Shown: one piece after another, positions 7,474-15,926 of the stretch
Position numbering within the stretch: position 1 is the stretch's first letter
Layout: each line of letters opens with the position of its first letter
Origin: JAFMJV01 sp963800275
GTDB taxonomy: Bacteria > Chloroflexota > Limnocylindria > Limnocylindrales > CSP1-4
Assembly (NCBI GenBank): GCA_963800275.1
Contig: CAWDAI010000011.1
Location: 124,001-188,000, forward strand
Reading direction: 5' to 3'
DNA: 64,000 nt
Made by a program: the position numbers and the translations under genes
Notes under the pieces: generated by a model
Databases searched by the model: none
The model's input: only the letters and a program-made list of their open reading frames with translations
What the model was told of the DNA's origin: nothing

Positions 7474-10400
7474 ATGGATTTTCGAATCGCACGCCCCGCC
7501 CGCGACCGCTACGGCTTCGATGAAGCGCTCTTCTCCAGCGATGGCGACGTGATCGTCTTCGATCCGGTCCGCGCCCTGGCCCTGGCCGAGCGTTTCGTGG
7601 ACGAGGACGCCGACCGCGCCCGAGCCGCCTCCGAGATCGCCGCCATCGGCCTCATCCACGAGCTCGGACATCGAGCCGTGGCGGTCGAGCGGCGCGCCGA
7701 TCCAGACGGCGGTGGACCGATGGCGCGTGGGCTGGGAGCGCTCGACCTGCGGGTGGGCGAGGAAGCGGTCGACGAGGGACTCCTTACCTACGAGACGGTA
7801 TTCCCGGCACTGCCGGTCTATCGCGATGAGCTGGCCGCCCGCGAGTGGCTCGTGCGTGAGAAGCACAAGATCCCCGGTCGCGAGGTGGCGCTCGAGGAGC
7901 TGGCCCTGACCAGCATCGCTGCCCGCAACCCGGCCGCTGCGCCGTACCGCGAGCTGACCTCGCACCCCTCGCTCAGCGAGCAGGCCCAGAAGCGCCTCAT
8001 CGACGGACTGGCCGGCGGCGACCTGGACCCCGATGACCCCGAGCTCGAGCGAAAGGCGCCGGCGCGGACGCTGTGGGCACGGCTGCTCGAGCCAGTCGAG
8101 GCCGCACCCCAGTCGCTCGCTGCGCAGCTGCGCTGGATCAGGGTGCACTGGGCGGGCTGGCTGGACGATGCGGACCTGCTGCACATCGACCGCCAGCTGG
8201 GTGTGCTCGACGAGATCGAGCGGGTCGCCTGGCTACGAGCCCAGCGCGGTCCCGGCAGCGGCGACCAGGCAGACCCGGCTGCGCTCGCCGGGTTCGGTGG
8301 CCTGGAGGAAGAACCCGAAGCGTTCAGCCAGGACCGTGACTGGATGGCCGAGCTGGTGCTCGTGGCCAAGTCCACCTACGTCTGGCTGGCGCAGCTCTCC
8401 CGCGACTACGGGCGCGACATCACGCGCCTCGACCAGATCCCTGACGCGGAGCTCGACGAGCTGCGTGCTCGGGGCTTTACCGGACTGTGGCTGATCGGCC
8501 TGTGGGAGCGCAGCGCCGCCTCGCAGCGCATAAAGCAGTGGCGGGGCAATCCCGAGGCCATGGCCTCGGCCTACTCGGTGGCGGACTACCGCATCGCCGA
8601 CGATCTCGGCGGTGATGCCGCCTGGGCCGACCTGCGCGAGCGAGCCATGGCCCGTGGCATAAGGCTTGCAGCTGACATGGTGCCCAACCACATGGGCATC
8701 GATTCGACCTGGGTGGTGGAGCGGCCCGATCTCTTCGTCTCCTCGCCGTACCCGCCCTTCCCGTCCTATTCGTTCAGCGGTGGCGACCTCTCCTCGGATG
8801 ACCGCGTGGTCATCCAGCTGGAGGACCACTACTGGGACTCGTCCGACGCGGCGGTCGTGTTCAAGCGCATCGACAAGGCCACCGGCGAAGAGCGCTACAT
8901 CTACCATGGCAACGACGGCACCAGCTTCCCCTGGAACGACACGGCCCAGCTCGACTACCTGCGGGCGGAGGTCCGCGAGGCCGTCATCGACCAGATCGTG
9001 GAGGTGGCCCGCCGGTTCCACGTCATCCGATTCGACGCCGCCATGGTCCTCGCGCGCCGTCACATCCAGCGACTGTGGTATCCGCTGCCCGGGCACGAGG
9101 CCGGGATCCCGTCGCGCTCGAACGCGGCCCTCTCGGCGGACGAGCTGCGACGCCTGATGCCCCAGGAGTTCTGGCGAGAGGTGGTCGATCGGGTCGCCGC
9201 GGAGGTCCCGGACACACTGTTGCTGGCCGAGGCGTTCTGGCTGATGGAAGGCTTCTTCGTCCGCACGCTCGGCATGCACCGTGTCTACAACAGCGCCTTC
9301 ATGCACATGCTGCGTGACCAGAAGAATGCCGAGTATCAACAGGTCATCCGCGAGACCGTCTCGTTCGACGCCCGGATCCTCGGCCGCTACGTCAACTTCA
9401 TGAACAACCCGGATGAGCGATCGGCGGTGGACCAGTTCGGTAGCGATGATAAGTACTTTGGGGTCGCCACCATGCTGGCCACGCTGCCCGGGCTGCCCAT
9501 GTTCGGACACGGGCAGTTCGAGGGCTACAGCGAGCAGTACGGCATGGAATTCCGGCGACCGCAGCGCGACGAACGCCCGAACGACTGGCTGGTCGATCGC
9601 CATCGCCGACAGATCAGCCCGCTGCTCCACGAACGCTGGCGCTTCTCCGGCGCCAGTGGGTTCCGCCAGCTGACCGCCCTCGAGGGAGGAGGGCCGTCGC
9701 CCGACGTCTTCGCCTACGCCAACCACGCGGAGCGTGCGCCGCGCGACACCGAACGCCGCTCCATGGTCGTGTATCTCAACCGCTTCCCGCGGGCCCACGT
9801 GCGCATCCCGGGGGTGGCAGAGGCACTGGGCCTGAGTCACGATCCGGATGGCTACGTCATTCTCCACGACCAGCGGACTGGCCTGGGATTCCTGCGCCAG
9901 GTGCGAAACCTCCGCGAGGAAGGCCTGGAGCTCGATCTCGACGGCTACGGCTGTCACGTGTTCCTCGGCTTCGAGGAGGTCTCCGATGGCGATGGCGCCG
10001 GTTGGGGCGCACTGGCCATGCGCGCCGGCCTCTCCGGGATGTCCGATCCCCACGAGAGCCTGCGACGGCTGCGGGACGAGCCCATCCGCGAGGCGGTCAG
10101 GGCCGTCTTTGGCTCGCTGACCGCGGGCGAGGCCTTCCTGCCGGAGCTGGGCGAGGTGGACGATACCCGGGCAGGGGCCGATGCGGCACGCGCCGACCTG
10201 GCGACAGCCCTCGAACACGTGGGGGATGTGGCTGGCGCGGACGCGGACACCGTGAGCATCGCTTACGACACAGCACGACTGACCGGTGAGGTGCGCTCGG
10301 TGCGTCCCCGGGTCGTGGCCCAGAGCCTCGCCGGGTGGGCCATCTTCGGGGCCATCGCCGAGGCCGCCTCGCTGGAGGAGCCAGCCCGCGTCGAGGCCGC

Positions 10401-10788
10401 CTTCGACGACTGGGACGGGGCCACCGGCGTGAGCGACCTCGCCCGCCGCGCCGGAGCAGCCGACGCCCAGGCCTGGCGCGTGTCCGAGCTGAGCCGCGCC
10501 TTGCTGGCGCTGCCGCCGGGCGAGCTGGCCAGGGCGGCCGACGCGGAGGGGCTGCCACTCGGCTGGTTCGCCTCCCCGGCCATCCGCGCCGCCGCGGGCT
10601 GGAACGAATGGAAGGGAGAGACATATCTCTCCGCTGAAGCGTGGGACGAGCTGATCGACGCGGTCGCCGAGCGTGAGCTGCTGCTGGAGCTGCCCAGCGC
10701 CCGCGACGCTGCTGCCGAGCTGCGCCGGAGAGCCGCCGACGCCGGCTATCGGCTGAGCCCTGACCACGGTCCTGCCGCGGCCCGATGA
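7474..10788 (+). CDS. GH13 (alpha-amylase family) multidomain protein with zincin-like N-terminus
   Basis: The start is taken at ATG 7474, with GTGAGG just upstream; ATG 7462 is possible. The product has 1,104 residues. Residues 1-260 form a domain of unknown type containing HELGH (residues 62-66), the HExxH pattern of zinc peptidases. The centre is a GH13 barrel: DMVPNH (near 401), IRFDAAM with nucleophile D521, LLAEAF with acid E586, and FMNNPDE with D647. All three catalytic acids are in place, although region IV lacks the usual His before Asp. An all-helical ~300-residue tail follows the beta-rich domain C. No signal peptide is seen, so action on intracellular alpha-glucans or maltooligosaccharides is likely. 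Overlap with the next gene is four bases. Confidence 0.85.
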   Translation: MDFRIARPARDRYGFDEALFSSDGDVIVFDPVRALALAERFVDEDADRARAASEIAAIGLIHELGHRAVAVERRADPDGGGPMARGLGALDLRVGEEAVDEGLLTYETVFPALPVYRDELAAREWLVREKHKIPGREVALEELALTSIAARNPAAAPYRELTSHPSLSEQAQKRLIDGLAGGDLDPDDPELERKAPARTLWARLLEPVEAAPQSLAAQLRWIRVHWAGWLDDADLLHIDRQLGVLDEIERVAWLRAQRGPGSGDQADPAALAGFGGLEEEPEAFSQDRDWMAELVLVAKSTYVWLAQLSRDYGRDITRLDQIPDAELDELRARGFTGLWLIGLWERSAASQRIKQWRGNPEAMASAYSVADYRIADDLGGDAAWADLRERAMARGIRLAADMVPNHMGIDSTWVVERPDLFVSSPYPPFPSYSFSGGDLSSDDRVVIQLEDHYWDSSDAAVVFKRIDKATGEERYIYHGNDGTSFPWNDTAQLDYLRAEVREAVIDQIVEVARRFHVIRFDAAMVLARRHIQRLWYPLPGHEAGIPSRSNAALSADELRRLMPQEFWREVVDRVAAEVPDTLLLAEAFWLMEGFFVRTLGMHRVYNSAFMHMLRDQKNAEYQQVIRETVSFDARILGRYVNFMNNPDERSAVDQFGSDDKYFGVATMLATLPGLPMFGHGQFEGYSEQYGMEFRRPQRDERPNDWLVDRHRRQISPLLHERWRFSGASGFRQLTALEGGGPSPDVFAYANHAERAPRDTERRSMVVYLNRFPRAHVRIPGVAEALGLSHDPDGYVILHDQRTGLGFLRQVRNLREEGLELDLDGYGCHVFLGFEEVSDGDGAGWGALAMRAGLSGMSDPHESLRRLRDEPIREAVRAVFGSLTAGEAFLPELGEVDDTRAGADAARADLATALEHVGDVAGADADTVSIAYDTARLTGEVRSVRPRVVAQSLAGWAIFGAIAEAASLEEPARVEAAFDDWDGATGVSDLARRAGAADAQAWRVSELSRALLALPPGELARAADAEGLPLGWFASPAIRAAAGWNEWKGETYLSAEAWDELIDAVAERELLLELPSARDAAAELRRRAADAGYRLSPDHGPAAAR

Positions 10789-11495
10789 GCCCCGATCGCC
10801 TGGGCGATCTGGTCGGGGACATCACGACCTGCCGGCAGTGCCCCCGCTTGGTGGCCTGGCGCGAACAGGTCGCGCGAGGGAAGGTGGCGCGCCACCGACA
10901 CTCCGTCTATTGGGGTCGCCCCGTGCCCGGTTTCGGCGATCCCGATGCGCGACTGCTGATCGTCGGGTTGGCGCCCGCCGCCCATGGCGGCAATCGCACC
11001 GGCCGCGTCTTCACCGGGGACGGCCCCGGTGTCTCGGGGGAGCTCCTGTTCCCGGCGCTCCATCGAGCCGGCTTCTCGCCACGCCCACGCTCGGTCAGTG
11101 CCGGGGATGGCCTGACCCTGCACGACTGCTACATCAGTGCGGTCAATCGCTGCGCGCCGCCCGCCAACAAGCCCACACCGGCTGAACGCGACGCCTGCCT
11201 GCCGTTCCTCGTGCGAGAGTTGCGTACCCTCGACCGGGTCCGGGTGCTCGTCACGCTCGGCGGCTACGCCTGGGACGCGGTCCTGCGAGTCCTTGCGGCC
11301 GAGGGGCACGAGGTCACTCCCAAGCCACGCTTCGGGCACGCCAGGGAGGTGGGCATCGGACCCTATCGGCTCCTCGGGTGCTATCACCCCAGCCAGCAGA
11401 ACACCTTCACCGGCCGGCTGACGCCGGAGATGGTCGACGACGTCCTGGCGCGTGCGCGTGAGGTGATCGCCGCCGATCGGTCGCGTCGGCCCTGA
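10785..11495 (+). CDS. Uracil-DNA glycosylase, family 5 (UdgB) type
   Basis: 236 residues, overlapping the GH13 gene by ATGA. The four cysteines expected for a [4Fe-4S] cluster are visible: CRQC at 16-19 and two more in NRCAPP and ERDACLPF. Motif A reads LAPAAHGGNRTGR, which lacks the polar catalytic residue of family 4 (GExPG) and is typical of family 5. The C-terminal loop CYHPSQQNTFTG matches the family. The enzyme removes uracil, and in family 5 also hypoxanthine, from DNA to start base-excision repair. Family 4 is less likely because of the GLAPAAHG motif. Confidence 0.92.
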   Translation: MSPDRLGDLVGDITTCRQCPRLVAWREQVARGKVARHRHSVYWGRPVPGFGDPDARLLIVGLAPAAHGGNRTGRVFTGDGPGVSGELLFPALHRAGFSPRPRSVSAGDGLTLHDCYISAVNRCAPPANKPTPAERDACLPFLVRELRTLDRVRVLVTLGGYAWDAVLRVLAAEGHEVTPKPRFGHAREVGIGPYRLLGCYHPSQQNTFTGRLTPEMVDDVLARAREVIAADRSRRP

Positions 11496-11695
11496 CCCGG
11501 AGCATCGCTGCGCCAGGCCGGCCCCAGCGATCCGGCCCTGAGGCCTGGCCCCGCTGGCGGCGAAACCGCGCCGCTGGCGAGCCCACGCTGGTGGCGAGGG
11601 GGCGGATCGGAGATCTCGCGCTCAGGCGGCCTGGCCGTCGATGCGGACGGCGGTCCGGCTGCCCGGGATGTCGGCCACCTCTGTCTCGGTGTCCC
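11496..11695. other. Convergent intergenic region
   Basis: About 200 bases separate the stop codons of the plus-strand glycosylase and minus-strand sulfotransferase genes. Several GC-rich inverted segments (for example around 11520-11600) could form hairpins, but none is followed by a clear T-tract. No gene is supported here. Confidence 0.4.
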
Positions 11696-12550
11696 TCAGC
11701 CAGACCTGGCCAGGTGCCGGAAGTTGGGCCACAGCGCGGGCTCGATCTCCGGTGCGATCGCCAGCAGCTCGCGTACGTCCGGCTCGATGGCCTCGACCAG
11801 GTCCGCAGGCTCGTCGAGCTCCGCAGGGGAGGGCTGGGAGCGGCTGGGATTGAAGCGTTCGCCCAGCAGTTCGTCGGGCGGTCGCCAGTCGTCGAGGCCG
11901 AGGAAGCGCGTGGTGCGCCGGTACTCCCCGACAGGGTCAAGCAGGCTCTTCTCGAACTGCAGCACCAGCAGTCGGTCGCGACCGTACGCCTCGATGTACG
12001 GCTGCAAGGCGGCGGCGTAGAAGGAACGCTGATAGGCGTCGTGGCGGCCGGCGCGCAGGTTCGGGGGCAAACCCCGTCGCCGACGCAGCTTCTGCCAGTG
12101 GCCGAGCCCTGACCGATAACGCTCGACCGGGTCTCGCAACATCACCAGCAGCCTCGCCTCTGGCGCCAGCGTATACATGCTCTCGCTCAACCCCGACAGG
12201 CTCATGTAGCGCGGCGTCCACTCGCCCACGTGCGAGCCCTCCGGCCGCGGGAAGAAGCGGTAGTAGCCGTCGCGATCAGAGGCGGACACCGCTCGCCGGC
12301 CCAGCTGGCTCACGTAGTGCGTCTCCTTGAGGCCGTCGCCCACGACGTCGGGGTGGGCCACGATCAGCTTCCACCAGCGCGTCGTGCCGGCCTTCTGCAC
12401 GCCGATGCCGATGTAGTCGGGAGGTCCTGTCTGCCAGTCGTCCGGGATCGGTGGCGGCGTCCGGCCACGCTCGCGATCGGGCCCGCTTCGCGTGGACCGG
12501 GCCGCGCGACGCGGCTCTGACAAGCGGCGCAACCGACTTCTCAGGCTCAT
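11696..12550 (-). CDS. PAPS-dependent sulfotransferase
   Basis: 284 residues from ATG 12550; a TTG one codon upstream is less likely. The 5'-phosphosulfate loop is YIGIGVQKAGTTRWW (near residue 48). The 3'-phosphate-binding motif is LLVMLRDPVERYRSG. The segment GEWTPRYM and the C-terminal PxxxR-rich region match the Sulfotransfer_1/3-type family. The enzyme moves sulfuryl groups from PAPS to an alcohol, sugar or lipid acceptor in the cytoplasm; the acceptor cannot be told. It is related to the pair at 25.5-27.1 kb but stands alone here, next to a broken transporter gene. Confidence 0.9.
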   Translation of the reverse strand: MSLRSRLRRLSEPRRAARSTRSGPDRERGRTPPPIPDDWQTGPPDYIGIGVQKAGTTRWWKLIVAHPDVVGDGLKETHYVSQLGRRAVSASDRDGYYRFFPRPEGSHVGEWTPRYMSLSGLSESMYTLAPEARLLVMLRDPVERYRSGLGHWQKLRRRRGLPPNLRAGRHDAYQRSFYAAALQPYIEAYGRDRLLVLQFEKSLLDPVGEYRRTTRFLGLDDWRPPDELLGERFNPSRSQPSPAELDEPADLVEAIEPDVRELLAIAPEIEPALWPNFRHLARSG

Positions 12551-12608
12551 CAACGCGAGTGTGCCACGCGCGGTGCCGTGGCCGTGGCCGCCCTAGGCTC
12601 CATGGCCC

Positions 12609-12881
12609 ATGCAGCGCATCCACTCGGTCCTCGGGTTGCTTCGCCGCAATCCAGACTTCTCGCGCCTCCACCTGGCCCTGTTGATCGCCTTCGCCGCCGA
12701 CTGGTTCGCGATGGTCGCGCTCACTGGTGGACCGGTCCGGTCCGCCACGGGCAGCGGGGGCCACCCTACGCGTCCGCGCATGAGCCCGCGCACGCCACGC
12801 CCGAGCCACCGCTCTGACGGTGCCGCGGCGCTGAACCGCCCGCCGCGTCAGGCGGGGATGTCTCTTCGCCTGAAGAGGTAG
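12609..12881 (+). pseudogene. Remnant of an MFS transporter N-terminus
   Basis: An ATG at 12609 opens a frame whose first ~42 residues (LLRRNPDFSRLHLALL, then AFAADWFAMVALTG) look like the N-terminus and first helix of MFS_3 exporters. Similarity stops near 12734. The remaining codons are Pro/Arg/Ser-rich with no transmembrane segment, and they run into the convergent permease gene at 12848. A full transporter would need about 400 residues, so this is best read as a truncated, decayed gene. The N-terminal assignment rests on pattern recognition only. Confidence 0.55.
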
Positions 12882-13681
12882 ATGCTCGCGATGATGGGCA
12901 CGACAGCCAGGATCAGCAACCACACTGCCGACAGCCAGTCGAGGCCGTTGCTGATGGGATCGGGCGCGATGTAGTGGTGCCACGGCGAGAGCCAGGCCAG
13001 CCCGGCGATGGGATCCACGAGCGGCACGAAGCTGGACCAGACATAGGCCACCACCGCGACCAGCATGGCCGCGAGGATGGCCATGACGCCGCGACCGGTG
13101 ACGATGGAGACGACCATCGACAGACCGCCCACGGCACACGAGACGAGCGCCAGCGCGAGACCCATGGAGAGGATGCCTGAGACCTTGATGTCGATGCCCG
13201 TGATGAGCACGCCGGCGAGGACCCCGAGGCTCAGGAGCCCGACGGTCACGAGCACGTGCACGACCATGGCCAGGGCCTTGTCCGTGGCCAGGCGAGTCCG
13301 ACGCGTGGGGGTCGACATGACCAGGCCCAACGTACGGTTCTCGATCTCCCCGCCGAAGGCGCGCGCACTCGAGCTGGCGGCCACGAACATGACCACGAAG
13401 GGGAAGACGATGGAGTACATCTCGCCGGTGTAGTAGCCGGCCGCGGTGGTCATGTCCGCGCCGCCAGCGATGGCCATGACCGAGTCGGGCAGCAACTTGA
13501 GCAGCTCGGACAGCGTGTCCTCCAGGGCCAGGTACATGAAGCCCATGACGAAGCCCATGGCGCCGGTCCCGAGTCCCGCCAGCAGCGCCAGCAGCAGGCG
13601 GTCAGCGACAGCCTTGGAGAAGACGTTGACGAGCGCGAGACGCTGGAAGCCGCGGACGCCGGAGAGCGTCTTGCCGGTCAT
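12848..13681 (-). CDS. ABC-2 type transporter permease subunit (second)
   Basis: 277 residues with about six membrane segments. It is the last gene of a minus-strand operon: regulator, ATPase, permease, permease. The N-terminal amphipathic stretch (GFQRLALVNVFSKAVADR) resembles that of its upstream paralogue. ARAFGGEIENRTLGLVMSTP is the coupling segment typical of ABC-2 permeases, where an E-x-G/R-T-L pattern contacts the ATPase. It likely pairs with the permease encoded four bases upstream to form a heterodimeric exporter. The cargo is unknown; drugs, lipids or peptides are typical of the family. Confidence 0.88.
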   Translation of the reverse strand: MTGKTLSGVRGFQRLALVNVFSKAVADRLLLALLAGLGTGAMGFVMGFMYLALEDTLSELLKLLPDSVMAIAGGADMTTAAGYYTGEMYSIVFPFVVMFVAASSSARAFGGEIENRTLGLVMSTPTRRTRLATDKALAMVVHVLVTVGLLSLGVLAGVLITGIDIKVSGILSMGLALALVSCAVGGLSMVVSIVTGRGVMAILAAMLVAVVAYVWSSFVPLVDPIAGLAWLSPWHHYIAPDPISNGLDWLSAVWLLILAVVPIIASIYLFRRRDIPA

Positions 13682-13685
13682 GCCG

Positions 13686-14486
13686 TCAGCCCTTCAGGTC
13701 GCGCCGGTCGAGGGAGCGCGCACCCATCACGGCGAAGGTCGCGGTCGCGCCCAGGGCGATCACCAGCAGCAGTGGGTCGATGCCCTGATAGAGCGCCTCC
13801 GCGCCGGAGTAGAGGTACCAGGGCGTGAGCCTGGCCAGGTCGGCGATCTGCTGCACCGCCGGCACCATGGTGGTCACGAAGTAGGAGAGCACGGCCACAC
13901 CGGCTGCGACCCCCACTCCCAGCGCCGATGACCCACGCCAGGCGCTGATGCCCAGGGACAGCGCGCCGAAGAGCAGCGCCATGCCGATGAGTTGCACGCT
14001 GGCGGCGAAGGGGTCGTAGTTCGAGACGTCCAGTCCGAAGATCGCCGACGACACCACCATGGACAGCCACATCCCGAGGGTGATCACGACCACTCCGAGG
14101 ACCACGACGGCCGTCTTGGCCACGAGGATCGAACGGCGCCGGAGGGGGCTCATCAGCAGGAGGGGCACCGTCCGCGCCTCCTCTTCGCCCACGGCCGCGC
14201 TGGCCCCCAGGCCGATGGCGTAGGCCAGCAGCACGATCGGGCCGATCAGCGAGTACATGCCGGCCATGGCCAGGCCCGCGCCGGTGCCGTCCTGGTTGCC
14301 GTAGATGTTGGCCACGAAGTCGGGCATCTGGTCGATGATGGAGACGAAGTCGTTCCCGGCCGCGCTCATCGTCAAGACGTAGAAGGCGCCGATGATGACG
14401 ATGGTGACGATGGCCACGAGCGTCCACAGCAGCCAGTCCCGGATAGCCTTGGTGAAGACGCTCCCGAGCAGGCGGTTACGGAGCAT
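13686..14486 (-). CDS. ABC-2 type transporter permease subunit (first)
   Basis: 266 residues from ATG 14486; a GTG at 14495 would add three residues. Either start overlaps the end of the ATPase gene, showing tight coupling. It has six predicted membrane helices and the coupling segment AAVGEEEARTVPLLLMSP. It is paralogous to the following permease (both read SVFTKAIRDW/VFSKAVADR near the start), so the pair probably arose by duplication and forms a heterodimer with the ATPase at 14476-15393. Confidence 0.88.
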   Translation of the reverse strand: MLRNRLLGSVFTKAIRDWLLWTLVAIVTIVIIGAFYVLTMSAAGNDFVSIIDQMPDFVANIYGNQDGTGAGLAMAGMYSLIGPIVLLAYAIGLGASAAVGEEEARTVPLLLMSPLRRRSILVAKTAVVVLGVVVITLGMWLSMVVSSAIFGLDVSNYDPFAASVQLIGMALLFGALSLGISAWRGSSALGVGVAAGVAVLSYFVTTMVPAVQQIADLARLTPWYLYSGAEALYQGIDPLLLVIALGATATFAVMGARSLDRRDLKG

Positions 14487-15393
14487 CGGGGGCACCGTCG
14501 GTGTAGTAGGCCAGGAAGATCTGCTCGAGATCGGCCTCGCGGCTGTTGAGGTTTACCAGGTCGTGGTCGAGGGCGGCACGCAGGAGGGCGTTGACCGAGC
14601 CCTCGAAGGACACGACCACCGTGTTGCCACGGGCCTCCGCCTTGCGCACCCCGGGGATGCCCTCGAAGATGACCGCTTCGACCGGTGCCTCGAACTCGAG
14701 GTCGATGCGCCGGATGGCCTTGCGCTTCAGCTCTTGCAGCGGCTCCACCACGACCAGCTGGCCGTGCCGCAGGATGCCCACGCGATCGGCTACGCGTTCG
14801 ACCTCTGACAGGCTGTGGCTGGAGAGGAACACCGTGCGTCCGTCCTCGCGGACCTCGCGGATGAGCTGCTGCAGCTCCTGCTGCATGAGCGGGTCGAGGC
14901 CGGTGCTGGGTTCGTCGAGGATGATCAGGTCGGCCCGGCTCATGAAGCCCTGGATGAGTCCGACCTTCTGTCTGTTGCCGGTGGAGAGATCGCCGACCTT
15001 GCGCGTCAGGTCGATCTCCAGGCGTTCGGCCAGCTCGCTGACGTAGGCCGCATCGACGCCCCCACGCAGGTTGGCCAGGTAGGCCAGGTTCTCGGCGCCG
15101 GTGAGCTTGGGATAGAGGGAATACTCCGAGGGCACGTAGGCCACGCGGCTGCGCACCTCGACCGCGTGCGTGGCCACGTCCAACCCCAGCACGCTCGCCC
15201 GCCCCGCAGTCGGGAAGACGAAGTGAAGCAGGCTGCGGATGGTCGTCGTCTTGCCTGCCCCGTTGGGTCCCAGGAAGCCGAAGACCTCACCTCGCTGCAC
15301 CTCGAGGTCAAGGTCGACGAGGGCCTTCACGTCCCCGTAGTGCTTGGTCAGGCGTTCGGTCCTGATCGGCGCTACCGCCACGTCGGTGGTCAT
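14476..15393 (-). CDS. ABC-2 type exporter ATP-binding protein
   Basis: 305 residues from ATG 15393, which overlaps the regulator stop codon as ATGA. Walker A is GPNGAGKTT, the signature is DLSTGNRQKVGL (the LSxG variant common in drug/lipid exporters), and Walker B is LIILDEPSTGLDP. SSHSLSEVERVADR carries the switch histidine. The C-terminal ~80 residues form the accessory domain seen in CcmA/DrrA-like ATPases. It energises the two ABC-2 permeases encoded immediately downstream. The substrate is unknown. Confidence 0.93.
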   Translation of the reverse strand: MTTDVAVAPIRTERLTKHYGDVKALVDLDLEVQRGEVFGFLGPNGAGKTTTIRSLLHFVFPTAGRASVLGLDVATHAVEVRSRVAYVPSEYSLYPKLTGAENLAYLANLRGGVDAAYVSELAERLEIDLTRKVGDLSTGNRQKVGLIQGFMSRADLIILDEPSTGLDPLMQQELQQLIREVREDGRTVFLSSHSLSEVERVADRVGILRHGQLVVVEPLQELKRKAIRRIDLEFEAPVEAVIFEGIPGVRKAEARGNTVVVSFEGSVNALLRAALDHDLVNLNSREADLEQIFLAYYTDGAPDAP

Positions 15394-15857
15394 GCTTGGG
15401 TGCCCTCGTGCGCTTCGTGCCAACGCTTACGCAAGCGCTGGATCTCCTGCGCCCAGAACTCGGAGAAGGCGATCAGCTCATCGACGCCGTCGACCCGCGA
15501 GAGGCGTCCGTCGTCCCTCAGCCGCCGGGCCTCGTCCGCGAGCCGCTCGAACCCGGCCATCTTGCTGGTGGCCACCTCGACCCACCAGCCCCTGCGCAGG
15601 CGGTAGTAGGTCTTGCGATCACCCATGCGGTGGCGCTCCTCGATGGCGTTGAGGGCCACCAGCATGCGGGCGCCCGCGCTGACCGAGCCCCGGCTCATGC
15701 CGGTGCCGGCTGCGATGTCGGCGGCTGTCTGCTCGGGCGGGTCACAGGCGAGGAGGTAGCCGAAGATCTGGCCCGTGGTACGGGGCACTCCGAGCGAGGA
15801 GAACCAGACGCCGGCCAGCTCGGCGATCTCGGCCGAGCCTGCGCTGTTTTCAGACAT
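15390..15857 (-). CDS. GbsR/MarR-like winged-helix transcriptional regulator
   Basis: 155 residues. The N-terminal half is a winged-helix DNA-binding domain with the pattern RTTGQIFGYLLACDPPEQT, then ADIAAGTGMSRGSVS as the recognition helix region, then RKTYYRLRRGWW as the wing. These are features of the GbsR branch of MarR-like regulators. The C-terminal half is helical and probably dimerises. It leads an exporter operon and overlaps the ATPase gene by four bases. A palindrome 12 bases upstream of its ATG suggests autoregulation, so it likely controls the exporter in response to a small molecule. Confidence 0.82.
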   Translation of the reverse strand: MSENSAGSAEIAELAGVWFSSLGVPRTTGQIFGYLLACDPPEQTAADIAAGTGMSRGSVSAGARMLVALNAIEERHRMGDRKTYYRLRRGWWVEVATSKMAGFERLADEARRLRDDGRLSRVDGVDELIAFSEFWAQEIQRLRKRWHEAHEGTQA

Positions 15858-15868
15858 TTCCGAAAGTT

Positions 15869-15885
15869 CTGAACATACGGTTCAG
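15869..15885. promoter_or_regulatory. Palindromic operator candidate, CTGAAC-N5-GTTCAG
   Basis: A perfect six-base inverted repeat with a five-base spacer lies just upstream of the regulator's ATG (15857). Its 17-base size and position over the likely 5' leader or promoter suit a dimeric winged-helix repressor. Binding by the adjacent GbsR-like protein is an inference. Confidence 0.5.
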
Positions 15886-15926
15886 AGGATACACGTGCCG
15901 GGCCGCCGGTGCAGGCGTGCCTCTCT

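Noticed and set aside
8233..10767. Minus-strand 844-codon frame opposite the GH13 gene
   Set aside because: Low-complexity antisense artefact without a start context or domain.
11617..11730. Possible 36-codon minus-strand ORF with natural-looking residues after the sulfotransferase
   Set aside because: It overlaps the sulfotransferase end, has no ribosome-binding site or homology clue, and is too short to support.
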